In this document: one piece after another, positions 6,884 through 14,372 of the stretch
Position numbering within the stretch: the first letter of the stretch is position 1
Layout: each line of letters begins with the position of its first letter
DNA from: Afipia sp.
GTDB taxonomy: Bacteria; Pseudomonadota; Alphaproteobacteria; Rhizobiales; Xanthobacteraceae
NCBI GenBank assembly: GCA_026400415.1
Contig: JAPLPA010000076.1
Location: 1 to 14,594, forward strand
Reading direction: 5' to 3'
DNA length: 14,594 nucleotides
The notes under the pieces: generated by a model
What the model was told of the DNA's origin: nothing
What the model saw: only the letters and a program-made list of their open reading frames with translations
Database searches by the model: none
Made by a program: the position numbers and the translations under genes

Positions 6884-7630
6884 TCAAGCGGCTTTATAAG
6901 GCGGCTTGTCGAGACCGCGCGGCGACGTCGTGAAAATCTCGACGCCGGTTTGCGTGACGCCGACCGAATGCTCGAATTGCGCCGACAACGAGCGGTCCCG
7001 CGTCACCGCAGTCCAGCCGTCGGACAGGATTTTCACATGCGGCTTGCCGAGGTTAATCATCGGCTCGATTGTGAAGAACATGCCGGGCTTCAACACGACG
7101 CCTTCGCCGGGGCGACCGACATGAATGATGTTCGGCTCGTCGTGGAACATGCGGCCGAGCCCGTGTCCGCAGAAATCGCGGACCACACTCATTTGCTGCG
7201 GCTCGACGAAACTCTGGATTGCGTGGCCGATGTCGCCGGTGGTGGCGCCAGGCTTCACGGCGGCGATGCCGCGCATCATCGCCTCATAGGTCACGTCAAT
7301 CAGGCGCTCAGCACGGCGCGAGATCTCGCCGACCGCATACATGCGGCTGGAGTCACCGTACCATCCATCGACGATGATGGTGACATCGACATTGACGATG
7401 TCGCCGTCCTTCAACTGCCGGTCGCCCGGCATGCCGTGACAGACCACATGATTGATCGACGTGCAGGTTGAATAGCGATAGCCGCGATACATCAGCGTCG
7501 CAGGATAGGATTTGTGATCAAAAGAAAACTTGCGGACGAAATCGTCAATCTGCGACGTAAAGATGCCGGGTCGGACAATCATGGCCAACTCATCAAGGCA
7601 ACGCGCGACCATCTGTCCAGCCTTGCGCAT
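6884..7630 (-). CDS. map: Type I methionine aminopeptidase, N-terminal codons out of frame
   Basis: 248 residues from ATG 7630. The enzyme removes the initiator methionine from nascent proteins. All metal ligands are present: D82 (VNVDVT), D93 (WYGDSS), H156 (CGHGLG), E189 (FTIEPM) and E220 (FEHSVG), plus the substrate-binding H65 (VCHGMPGD) and H163. The catalytic domain is intact. Upstream of 7630 the frame continues back as LHGPAAFAG, which belongs to the normal protein, then reaches a TGA just past 7690 without an ATG. The expected start ATG at 7691 is one base out of frame. ATG 7630 has no ribosome-binding site. Either translation starts internally, giving a protein short by 20 residues, or a base in the run of five G (7662-7666, plus strand) is an error. 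This is normally an essential function unless a second copy exists elsewhere. Confidence 0.92.
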   Translation of the reverse strand: MRKAGQMVARCLDELAMIVRPGIFTSQIDDFVRKFSFDHKSYPATLMYRGYRYSTCTSINHVVCHGMPGDRQLKDGDIVNVDVTIIVDGWYGDSSRMYAVGEISRRAERLIDVTYEAMMRGIAAVKPGATTGDIGHAIQSFVEPQQMSVVRDFCGHGLGRMFHDEPNIIHVGRPGEGVVLKPGMFFTIEPMINLGKPHVKILSDGWTAVTRDRSLSAQFEHSVGVTQTGVEIFTTSPRGLDKPPYKAA

Positions 7631-7691
7631 GCCGGCGAACGCGGCAGGCCCGTGCAGGCATGGGGGTTTCGGTGGCTTCGACGTAGTTCAT
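7631..7691 (-). other. map: Displaced N-terminal codons of map (apparent +1 frameshift)
   Basis: ATG at 7691 opens MNYVEATETP, a typical start for this enzyme in the group, but the frame then goes astray and does not join the catalytic domain. In the catalytic frame the bases just before 7630 read LHGPAAFAG, also typical. Removing one base from the C run at 7666-7662 (minus strand) joins the two as MNYVEATETPCLHGPAAFAG followed by MRKAGQ, giving a 268-residue protein of normal length. A promoter-like pair about 40 bp upstream of 7691 supports 7691 as the original start. Confidence 0.75.
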
Positions 7692-7737
7692 CGGCGAATG
7701 GGGGCTCAGGCTGCATAGAGGTCAGGATTGAGCCCTG

Positions 7738-7765
7738 AATTTAATGGCTGGGGCTATTTACGCAA
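7738..7765 (-). promoter_or_regulatory. Candidate promoter of map
   Basis: On the minus strand, TTGCGT (7765-7760) and TAAATT (7743-7738) are separated by 16 bp. The likely start of transcription is near 7731, giving a leader of about 40 nt to ATG 7691. A 7-bp inverted repeat, GGGCTCA (7702-7708) and TGAGCCC (7729-7735), spans the predicted start region and could be a leader hairpin or operator. This lies in the gap between mscS and map. Confidence 0.4.
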
Positions 7766-7794
7766 CCCGCATGTCGCGCGGGGCCGGTATTCCC

Positions 7795-9108
7795 TTAGCC
7801 TGAAGTATCCACAATCGTCTCCACCGGCAACGCCCCGCCGCGAACCCGAATTTCACGCACCGGGTATGGCACGCGGATATCTTCACGTTTGAATGCTTCC
7901 CAGAGCTTTTGCATGACGTCGCTGCGCACATTGTCCATGCCTGCATAAGGATCGTCGATCCAGAAGGTCAGCGAGAATTTCATTCCGGCTTCGGCGAATT
8001 CCGTGAGCAAACATGTTGGCGGTTTGAGCTTAGTGACACGCGGAGTTCCGAGCGCGATGTCGACCGCCAGCTTACAGACCAGATTGGGATCTGCGTCATA
8101 ATTAGTCGCGAAGTTTACTTTCACCAACGTGTTCTTGTCGGTGTAGGTCCAGTTGACGACTTTTTGTGTAATCAGATCCTCATTGGGAATGAGAAACTCC
8201 CGGCCATCTCCGGCAGCTACCGAGATATAACGCGTATTCATCGCACTGATGCGGCCGAAACTGTCGCCTACCGTGACCAGATCGCCTGGCTTGACGGATT
8301 TATCGGCCAGCAGAATGACGCCGCTGATAAAATTGGCGATGATCTTCTGCAGGCCGAAACCGACACCCACGCCGACCGCGCCGGAGAACAATGCGAAGGC
8401 AGACAGATCGATGCCCAGCGAACCCATCACCACCGCGATGGTCACGACGATCAGCAGCACGCGTGTGAGTTTGATCAGTAGAACCTGAATCGATGGTGTC
8501 AGATCGTGCGACCGGGCGATCCTGACTTCGAGAAATTTGTTTGCGACGCCGGTCATCCAAAGCGCGATGGCGAGAAGCACGGTCGCTTTGATAATCAGCA
8601 GAGGCGTCAGACGTAGTGCTCCGACCGTAAACGAAACGGAGTTCAGCGCGTCCGCTATGTCATCGAGTTTGCCGATGATGCTCAACGCCGCGACGGCCCA
8701 TGCGGTCAATGAAACCACGCGCACGACGAAATCGTTTCGGATCAATCCGGTCGCAAGCCGGATGATGACCCATGCGGTGGCAAGACTTGTCGCAGTCGAG
8801 AGCAGATAGCCGCGACTTAGAATCTCTGTCTGGACGAGAACAAGACGTGCAAAGCTGGTCAGGATCGCGAAGATGATCGTTCCGGCGCGATTCATCAGAA
8901 CGCGGATGAGCGCACGTAACGGAGCAGGCAGGCCCATTCCCAGCGATGCGGGATCCACCCGAGCGCGCAGGAAGCTTGCCGATGCGAGCGCGGTTCCGGC
9001 AGCGGCCAGAATGATCCCGGCCTGCATGTAGAACCAAGGCGAGGTCACGTAGACTTCCGCCGAGCGAAGCGCTGCGTCGAACGCCTGCTGAAGATTAACC
9101 CATTCCAT
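7795..9108 (-). CDS. MscS-family mechanosensitive ion channel
   Basis: 437 residues. It is an inner-membrane channel that opens on membrane tension to release solutes after osmotic downshift. The N-terminal half has about six hydrophobic segments (near 28-46, 68-90, 101-122, 127-145, 164-186, 206-229). The MscS pore helix follows at about 237-268 (SGAVGVGVGFGLQKIIANFI). After it come the beta domain (ADKSVKPGDLVTVG, then FLIPNEDLITQKVVNW at 305-320) and the C-terminal alpha/beta domain to about 425. The extra N-terminal helices place it among mid-sized MscS relatives rather than the 3-helix E. coli MscS. ATG 9108 is chosen; the frame runs on to a GTG at 9180 but that arginine- and threonine-rich extension looks non-coding. 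It is divergent from a K+/H+-type antiporter, which fits an osmotic or ion-homeostasis pair. Confidence 0.92.
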   Translation of the reverse strand: MEWVNLQQAFDAALRSAEVYVTSPWFYMQAGIILAAAGTALASASFLRARVDPASLGMGLPAPLRALIRVLMNRAGTIIFAILTSFARLVLVQTEILSRGYLLSTATSLATAWVIIRLATGLIRNDFVVRVVSLTAWAVAALSIIGKLDDIADALNSVSFTVGALRLTPLLIIKATVLLAIALWMTGVANKFLEVRIARSHDLTPSIQVLLIKLTRVLLIVVTIAVVMGSLGIDLSAFALFSGAVGVGVGFGLQKIIANFISGVILLADKSVKPGDLVTVGDSFGRISAMNTRYISVAAGDGREFLIPNEDLITQKVVNWTYTDKNTLVKVNFATNYDADPNLVCKLAVDIALGTPRVTKLKPPTCLLTEFAEAGMKFSLTFWIDDPYAGMDNVRSDVMQKLWEAFKREDIRVPYPVREIRVRGGALPVETIVDTSG

Positions 9109-9206
9109 CGGCGTTCTCGTTGTCTGTCGCCGGACGGTGGCCGTCCTGCGGGTTGATTCGATGAGCCGATAGGCTCTCACATTCCGGATGCGGGAGCGCG
9201 TGTGAA

Positions 9207-9221
9207 TCGCGCGGCGCGCGA
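9207..9221. repeat. Perfect 15-bp GC palindrome between mscS and the antiporter
   Basis: TCGCGCG-G-CGCGCGA is a perfect inverted repeat in the 229-bp gap between the divergent mscS-like and antiporter genes (9109-9337). It lies 99 bp from the channel start and 117 bp from the antiporter start. It could be an operator or a hairpin; low-complexity GC sequence makes chance possible. Otherwise I see no clear promoter elements in this gap. Confidence 0.35.
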
Positions 9222-9337
9222 CTTAACACCAGCAAATCCGGCACAATGATGATTGCAACGACAAATGGGTTGGCGTCGGCGCGCAGCGACGATAAGCATG
9301 CAGGTGCAGATATTTGCAGCGAAGGATTTGAGGATTT

Positions 9338-11149
9338 ATGGCGTCGCTGGATACGGTCAGCATCGCAATTCTTCTTGGCGCGGTGCTTGTCATGGCGGGC
9401 ATCCTGTCCAGCCTGCTGGCGTTGCGGTTCGGCGCTCCGTTGCTGCTGGTCTTTCTGTTCGTCGGCATCGCTGCGGGTGAAAGCGGACCCGGCGGACTTC
9501 GGTTCGACGACGTTCGCAGCACTTATCTCGTTGGCTCCGTTGCGCTGGCTCTTATTCTGTTCGATGGTGGTCTGAAAACGCGCTTTCAAAGCATCCGCGC
9601 CGTGCTGGCGCCTTCGGCCGTCTTGGCGACAGTTGGCGTTTTGCTGACTGCGGTGATTACCGCGCCGGTTGCGAAATATGCTCTTTCACTCGGCTGGACT
9701 GAGGCGTTTCTCGTCGGCGCGGTGGTCGCATCGACAGATGCTGCAGCAGTCTTCCTGCTGGTGCATGCACAAGGCTTGCGATTGCGTCCACGCGTCGGTG
9801 CCACGCTCGAGGTCGAATCCGGCACCAACGATCCGTTTGCGATTTTTCTGACGCTGGTTTTGGTTGAATTCCTGTCTATCGGACAAGGTTCCTCCGCTCA
9901 CATCGCCATCCAGTTCATTCGCGAAACATTTCTCGGCGCGGCCTTCGGGGTTGTTGGCGGTTGGCTCGTTGTCGTCGGGCTCAATCGCGTCGCTTTGCCG
10001 CAGGGGTTGCACGCGCCGTTCGTCACGACTGCCGCACTGGTGATTTTCGGCCTCGCGCAGATTTCCCACGCATCGGGATTTCTAGCAGTCTATCTCGCCG
10101 GCATGATGATCGGCAACCGGCCGACCCGCGCACATAATTCGGTGGTGGCTTTTCTCGACGCCGCAACGTGGCTGGCGCAAATCGTAATGTTCGTTCTGCT
10201 CGGCCTCTTGGTCTCGCCGGAACGCACGATTGCCAGCGCGCTGCCTGCGACGGCAGTTGCATTCGTGCTGATGCTTGTGGCGCGACCTGTCGCTGTTTTC
10301 CTCTGCCTCGCACCATTTCGTTTCAATTGGCGGGAGAAAACGTTTGTCGCATGGGTTGGATTGCGCGGCGCTGTCGCAATTTTTCTTGCGTCGATTCCAC
10401 TGCTCGTCGGCCTTCCCAATGCGACCGCGTATTTCGACGTCGCATTTATCGTCGTCATCATCTCACTTTTGTTGCAAGGCTGGACGCTTGCATTCGCGGC
10501 GCGAAAGCTCCATGTCGCGCTGCCGCGCGCGGATCGCGGCCCACGCCGAGTGGAACTGGATCTGCCCGGTCAGCTCGAACAGCAGCTTGTCGGCTATTCG
10601 GTTCGTGCCAACAGCCTTTTTCTGAAACGCGGACTGATTCCGTCCTGGTCGAAGCCGACACTCGTCATTCGCGATGAGAAGATTCTGTCTCCGCTTGAAG
10701 CCGAGCCGGTGGTGAAAGGCGATTACATTTATTTGCTGGCTCCGCCAGAGAAAGCCGAAGCGCTGGATCGTTTTTTCATCGACATGCCCGCGGTCGCTGC
10801 CCCCGACCCGCATCTCCTCGGCGAATTCACGGTTCTGGGCGATGTAACGCTCGGTGCCATCGCGGAAATCTACGGCGTTTCGGTCGACACTGACAATGCG
10901 GCGCGCACGCTGGCGGATTATTTCGATATCCATCTCGATCATGCACCAAGGATCGGTGCGACATTGCCCCTCGACTCGATCGTTCTCGTCGCTCGAAGCA
11001 TTGGCGGAAATCGCGTCGATGTTGTCGGCCTCCGGCTGCCGGAAGACGAGGAAGACGTGCCAAAGCCGCCGCCCACACGCGTGAATGTCGCCGCTCGAAA
11101 ATTAATTCGCGGATGGCTGTCGCTGACAAATTTGGAAAGCAAAGCCTAA
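9338..11149 (+). CDS. CPA1-family potassium/proton antiporter (NhaP2/CvrA type)
   Basis: 603 residues. An inner-membrane cation/proton exchanger with about 12 or more helices over residues 1-390. VASTDAAAVF (130-139) and EVESGTNDPFAI (158-169) are the ion-site motifs; N164-D165 is the Asn-Asp pair typical of electroneutral CPA1 exchangers. GLRGAVAI (341-348) is a further family signature. The cytoplasmic tail has an RCK_C/TrkA_C-like domain at about 404-483 (ends VVKGDYIYLLAPPEKAEALD) and a CorC_HlyC-like domain at about 488-570, a layout known from NhaP2/YcgO proteins; such tails sense nucleotides or ions. ATG 9338 is preceded by GAGG (6 bp spacing). The stop codon overlaps the modC stop on the other strand by four bases. 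K+ rather than Na+ as substrate is inferred from the domain layout. Confidence 0.93.
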   Translation: MASLDTVSIAILLGAVLVMAGILSSLLALRFGAPLLLVFLFVGIAAGESGPGGLRFDDVRSTYLVGSVALALILFDGGLKTRFQSIRAVLAPSAVLATVGVLLTAVITAPVAKYALSLGWTEAFLVGAVVASTDAAAVFLLVHAQGLRLRPRVGATLEVESGTNDPFAIFLTLVLVEFLSIGQGSSAHIAIQFIRETFLGAAFGVVGGWLVVVGLNRVALPQGLHAPFVTTAALVIFGLAQISHASGFLAVYLAGMMIGNRPTRAHNSVVAFLDAATWLAQIVMFVLLGLLVSPERTIASALPATAVAFVLMLVARPVAVFLCLAPFRFNWREKTFVAWVGLRGAVAIFLASIPLLVGLPNATAYFDVAFIVVIISLLLQGWTLAFAARKLHVALPRADRGPRRVELDLPGQLEQQLVGYSVRANSLFLKRGLIPSWSKPTLVIRDEKILSPLEAEPVVKGDYIYLLAPPEKAEALDRFFIDMPAVAAPDPHLLGEFTVLGDVTLGAIAEIYGVSVDTDNAARTLADYFDIHLDHAPRIGATLPLDSIVLVARSIGGNRVDVVGLRLPEDEEDVPKPPPTRVNVAARKLIRGWLSLTNLESKA

Positions 11150-11832
11150 ACAACGGATTTCGGCAGGATGTCGACGCCGCCTTTGGCGAAAACCTTGCCT
11201 CGCTTCAGTATGATGACGTTTGTGGCGAGTTGACGCATTTCTTCGGCATCGTGGCTGACAAAGACCATCGGCACTTTCGCCTCATCGCGCAGTGTGATCA
11301 GGAACGGCAAAATCTCCGCCCTGCGTTCGTCATCGAGCGATCCGAGCGGTTCGTCGAGCAGCAGCAATCTGGGTTTTGCAAACAAAGTGCGGCCAAGCGC
11401 AATCCGTTGCTGCTCCCCGCCCGAAAGTTGTGCCGGCCGGCGGTTTAGCAGGCCTCCAATGTCAAGAAGTTCGATGACATGGTTTTCACCGGCTTGGTCG
11501 GAGGGAAGGCCATTCATCCGCCGTCCGTAGCCAAGATTTTGTCTGACGTTGAGATGCGGGAACAATCGCGCGTCCTGAAAGACATATCCGATGCGCCGCA
11601 GATGCGTCTGCACATGGCGATGCGATTGGACATCATCGAGTACCTCACCGTCCAGAGCGACCGTGCCGCGATCAGGCTTCAGCAGTCCAGCGATCAAATT
11701 CACCAGCGATGTCTTGCCGGCGCCCGATGGGCCGAAAACTCCGGTCACGAGTCCTGCGCTCTCAAACTTCGCATCGAGCGCGAATTCGCCCAGCTGCTTT
11801 TTGATATCGACTGTCAGCACGTCAGTATCCAT
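11146..11832 (-). CDS. modC: Molybdate ABC transporter ATP-binding protein ModC, short form without Mop domain
   Basis: 228 residues. It is the ATPase of the molybdate importer. Walker A GPSGAGKT (34-41), Q-loop Q86 in YVFQDARLFPHL, signature LSGGEQQR (136-143), Walker B LLLLDEP (156-162) with LGSLDD after it, and H194 are intact. DARLFPHLNVRQNLGYG (87-103) is characteristic of ModC. The protein stops shortly after the nucleotide-binding domain; classical ModC is about 350 residues with a C-terminal Mop/TOBE molybdate-sensing domain, absent here. ATG 11832 is chosen because it overlaps the last codons of the original modB (modB-remnant stop at 11824-11822), a normal operon overlap. A TTG at 11874 is in frame but only reads former modB sequence. 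Since modB now stops 48 bp earlier, translational coupling to modC is probably weakened. Confidence 0.9.
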   Translation of the reverse strand: MDTDVLTVDIKKQLGEFALDAKFESAGLVTGVFGPSGAGKTSLVNLIAGLLKPDRGTVALDGEVLDDVQSHRHVQTHLRRIGYVFQDARLFPHLNVRQNLGYGRRMNGLPSDQAGENHVIELLDIGGLLNRRPAQLSGGEQQRIALGRTLFAKPRLLLLDEPLGSLDDERRAEILPFLITLRDEAKVPMVFVSHDAEEMRQLATNVIILKRGKVFAKGGVDILPKSVV

Positions 11833-12441
11833 GCAGGCGTTTGGTGGCGCGCCGTGCCAGAATTTCGGATGCAATCAGAGCTATATCGCTGCCGAGATTG
11901 TCTGAGTCTCGCCCGGAATATTCGACACGAATGTAATCGTTGCGCCGAATTCGCCGATAGCCTTGGCGAATCCCAACACCATGCCGGCAACGATACCAGG
12001 TAAAGCAAGCGGCAATGTCACGGTGAGAAAGACCCGCCACGGTGCCGCGCCAAGTGTGCTTGCGGCCGCCTCTAATTTACGATCCACGGCCTCAATGGAC
12101 AGCCTTATCGGTCGCACCAGCAGCGGAAATGCCATTATGCCGCAAGCGAGTGCTGCGCCTGTCCAGCGAAATGAAAATACGATTCCCATGTGATCGGCGA
12201 GCCAACCGCCGACCAGGCCTTTGCGTCCAAACGTCAGCAGCAGCAGATATCCAGTGACGACAGGCGGCAGCACCAGCGGAAGATAGATCAGCGCATCGAG
12301 CGCAGACTTGCCCCAGAAATTGCGTCGCGCAAGCAGCCACGCAACCGCGATGCCAAGCGGCGTCGCAACCAATGTGGCGACGGTCGCGACTTTCAAGGAC
12401 AAAAAGATCGCCGTCCAGTCGGCTGGAGAAAGCTCGAACAC
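11822..12441 (-). pseudogene. modB: Molybdate ABC transporter permease ModB, broken by an out-of-frame internal deletion
   Basis: The intact part (GTG 12441 to TAG 11883-11881) gives 186 residues; functional ModB is about 225-230. Hydrophobic segments lie near 12-36, 50-70, 91-110 and 148-168. The coupling loop runs from EAVDRKLEAAASTLGAAPWR (117-136) into VFLTVTLPLALPGI (137-150). GEFGATITFVSNIPGETQ (163-180) is a ModB signature. The frame ends right after TISAAI, where relatives continue Y-T-x-x-Q...PGG and a last membrane helix. From 11881 a different frame reads ALIASEILARRATKRLHGY and stops at 11824-11822, which is a typical ModB C-terminus. So about 26 codons, not a multiple of three bases, are missing at about 11881-11885. 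The product would lack its last membrane helix. GTG 12441 lies 2 bp after the modA stop. Confidence 0.85.
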
Positions 12442-12443
12442 GA

Positions 12444-13265
12444 TCAGGATGTCGGCTTGATCAAATAGGTGAAGCCGTACTTCTCGAAAATCGTCTTTGC
12501 TGCTTCTGAGCGAAGAAATGAGAGATAGCCTGCCGCATCATTCTTTGCGTTCACCGTCGATGCGACCGGATAAACAATTGCCGGATGAGAATCCGCGGGG
12601 AAGACGCCGATGATCCTTACGCCCGGTTCGACTTTTGCGTCTGTCTCGTAAACGATGCCAAGTACAGCTTCGCCGCGCGCAACGAGTGCCAGCGCCGCGC
12701 GCACGCTTTCCGCCATCGCAAACTTTGGTGCGGCCGCTTCCCACGAGCCGAGTTTTTCAAGCGCAGCCTTCGCGTACTTTCCGACAGGCACAGCCGCGAC
12801 GTCGCCGGTCGCGATCTTGCCGTCGCCTGCAAGCTTGGCGAGATCGAAACCTTGCGCGATCTTCACGTCAGGGGTCTTCGAATCTTTCGGCGCAATCAGC
12901 ACAATCTTGTTGCCAAGCAGATTGACGCGTGTCGATTCGTTCATGGATTTTTTTCCGATGGAATAATCCATCCAGTCCGTGTCCGCCGAAATAAAAATAT
13001 CGGCCGGTGCCCCTTGTTCGATCTGTTTAGCAAGCGCGGAGCTTGCGGCGTAACTCACCACAACCTTGACGCTGGATTTTGCCGTGTAGACGTCGTCTGC
13101 ATCGTCGAGAGCGTTCTTCAACGAAGCTGCGGCGAACACGGTCAAAACCTTGTCCTGCGCGGCGGCGGCGGGCGCCGCCATTTTGCCGTCCTGCGCGAAA
13201 GCATGCGGCAGGGCAGGGATGAACAGCATTGATGTCGCGACGATAGTACGGATGAATGACTTCAT
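12444..13265 (-). CDS. modA: Molybdate ABC transporter substrate-binding protein ModA
   Basis: 273 residues. It is the periplasmic binding protein for molybdate (and tungstate). Signal peptide about 1-24 (basic start, hydrophobic core TIVATSMLFIPALP, cleaved after HAFA). An alanine-rich linker precedes LTVFAAASLKNALDD (41-55), the oxyanion-binding start typical of ModA. YAASSALAKQIEQGAPADIF, ISADTDWMDY, LLGNKIVLIAPKDS and VPVGKYAKAALEKLG follow; the family motifs are all intact. ATG 13265 has GGAG about 9 bp upstream (in TATGGAGCGCCAC); the frame extends to 13361 without a plausible start. First gene of modABC, with modB 2 bp downstream. No canonical ModE/Mo-box is seen upstream. Confidence 0.94.
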   Translation of the reverse strand: MKSFIRTIVATSMLFIPALPHAFAQDGKMAAPAAAAQDKVLTVFAAASLKNALDDADDVYTAKSSVKVVVSYAASSALAKQIEQGAPADIFISADTDWMDYSIGKKSMNESTRVNLLGNKIVLIAPKDSKTPDVKIAQGFDLAKLAGDGKIATGDVAAVPVGKYAKAALEKLGSWEAAAPKFAMAESVRAALALVARGEAVLGIVYETDAKVEPGVRIIGVFPADSHPAIVYPVASTVNAKNDAAGYLSFLRSEAAKTIFEKYGFTYLIKPTS

Positions 13266-13366
13266 TGTGGCGCTCCATAGCTGTGACACAGGCGCAACCA
13301 TGCGCGAGCGACAACAGCTTGAGTTCTTAAAAGACGACAGCCGAAAGCGCCGTTCCGGCAACTGAA

Positions 13367-13416
13367 GTCTGCTTACGGCAGACCAAGGTCGTGACCTAAG
13401 CTTATAAGATCGATCT
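13367..13416 (-). promoter_or_regulatory. Cluster of short palindromes with a -10-like box upstream of modA
   Basis: The 177-bp gap between modA and mepA holds a dense run of inverted repeats. GTCTGC-TTACG-GCAGAC (13367-13383) is followed by the overlapping pair GACCAAGGTC (13381-13390) and GGTCGTGACC (13387-13396), then CTTATAAG (13401-13408) and AGATCGATCT (13407-13416). On the minus strand TATAAG (13406-13401) resembles a -10 box for modABC, with a poor -35 (CTTTGC, 16 bp upstream). The repeats flank it and could bind a repressor. No run of T follows, so I do not call a terminator for mepA. Confidence 0.3.
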
Positions 13417-13442
13417 CTCGATGCAAAGGCTCAGTGTGCGAT

Positions 13443-14372
13443 TTATGGAGCCTGCAACACCTGCTTACATTCCGCCGGCAATTGCGCCAGCGTCGGCCCG
13501 CGTCGCGGCTCCGGCGGCTTCTCCGGCGGTTTGGGGTGAATGATCGAATCCTTGAACCAGAACGCAAGATCGCTGGCTTTGCAGCCTTCCTCTTCCTTCG
13601 GCGGCGCCTGTGCTTCGCAATTAGCGCTACCGGCCGGACATTTCATTCGAATATGAAAATGGTAATCGTGGCCGTACATCGGGCGGATTTTCGAGAGCCA
13701 GCTGCGGTCCCCTTTTGCTTCCCGGCACAGCGCTTTCTTGATCGCCGCATTGATGAAGATGCGTTCGACCTGCGGCTCCAGCGCGGCATCGCGGATCACA
13801 TTGAGATGCGTCGGAGTCCAGACTTTCGGATCGACGTCGAGCCGGTCTGGCGCGACCATCATCACGGCCGACATCTCCTCGCGCTCCTCGCGCGACAGCA
13901 ATCGGTTCGGCATTGGTGTCAGCCAGATATCGGCATCCAACCCGACCTGATGACTGGCATGGCCGGTGAGCATGGGGCCGCCGCGCGGCTGCGACATGTC
14001 GCCGACCAGAATTCCATTCCAGCCCGCATCCTTCTTGGCTTTCACCGACAGGCGCTTCACCAGTGCAACCATATCGGGAAGCGCCCAATAGCGATTGCGC
14101 GACAGTCGCATCACCTGCCAGGTGTCGCCGGTGATCGGCAGCGCCTCCGCACCGGCAACGCAGCCCTTGGCATAGAAACCGACGGGATGGGGCGGAAGCT
14201 TCGCCGCGCTCAGCGCACGTCCGAACAATTCCTTTGCGGGCAATTTCGGATCGCTTGGATTGGCAAGCGGCGGAAGCGGCTTTGCATCGACCGTTCCCTT
14301 GTCCTGCGCTGAGGCCGAAGCACTCGCGAGCGTCAGCAATGTCGCAACGAAAATCAAATGGCGAAGGATCAT
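13443..14372 (-). CDS. mepA: Penicillin-insensitive murein endopeptidase (MepA family)
   Basis: 309 residues. It is a periplasmic zinc peptidase that cuts D-Ala-mDAP cross-links of peptidoglycan (LAS family). Signal peptide about 1-22 (MILRHLIFVATLLTLASASA, cleaved before QDKG). Zinc and catalytic motifs are present: LTGHASHQVGLDADIW (135-150, with H138 and D145) and YGHDYHFHIRMKCP (233-246, with H238 and H240). Cysteines at 71, 216, 245, 252, 264 and 302 suggest disulfides. The C-terminal tail (about 255-309) is rich in Pro, Lys and Glu, including KPPEKPPEP. ATG 14372 fits the signal peptide. It reads toward modA with 177 bp between, probably a separate transcription unit. Confidence 0.94.
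   Translation of the reverse strand: MILRHLIFVATLLTLASASASAQDKGTVDAKPLPPLANPSDPKLPAKELFGRALSAAKLPPHPVGFYAKGCVAGAEALPITGDTWQVMRLSRNRYWALPDMVALVKRLSVKAKKDAGWNGILVGDMSQPRGGPMLTGHASHQVGLDADIWLTPMPNRLLSREEREEMSAVMMVAPDRLDVDPKVWTPTHLNVIRDAALEPQVERIFINAAIKKALCREAKGDRSWLSKIRPMYGHDYHFHIRMKCPAGSANCEAQAPPKEEEGCKASDLAFWFKDSIIHPKPPEKPPEPRRGPTLAQLPAECKQVLQAP

Noticed and set aside
11833..11874. Upstream TTG start for modC
   Set aside because: The extra codons are former modB C-terminal sequence read in another frame; ATG 11832 is the natural start.
13266..13442. ModE/Mo-box or molybdenum-cofactor riboswitch upstream of modA
   Set aside because: No TATATA-type inverted repeat of the ModE kind and no recognisable cofactor-riboswitch core; only shorter unrelated palindromes.
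13434..14312. 292-codon plus-strand open frame opposite mepA
   Set aside because: It is antisense to a clear MepA protein, rich in Arg and His, and has no family features.
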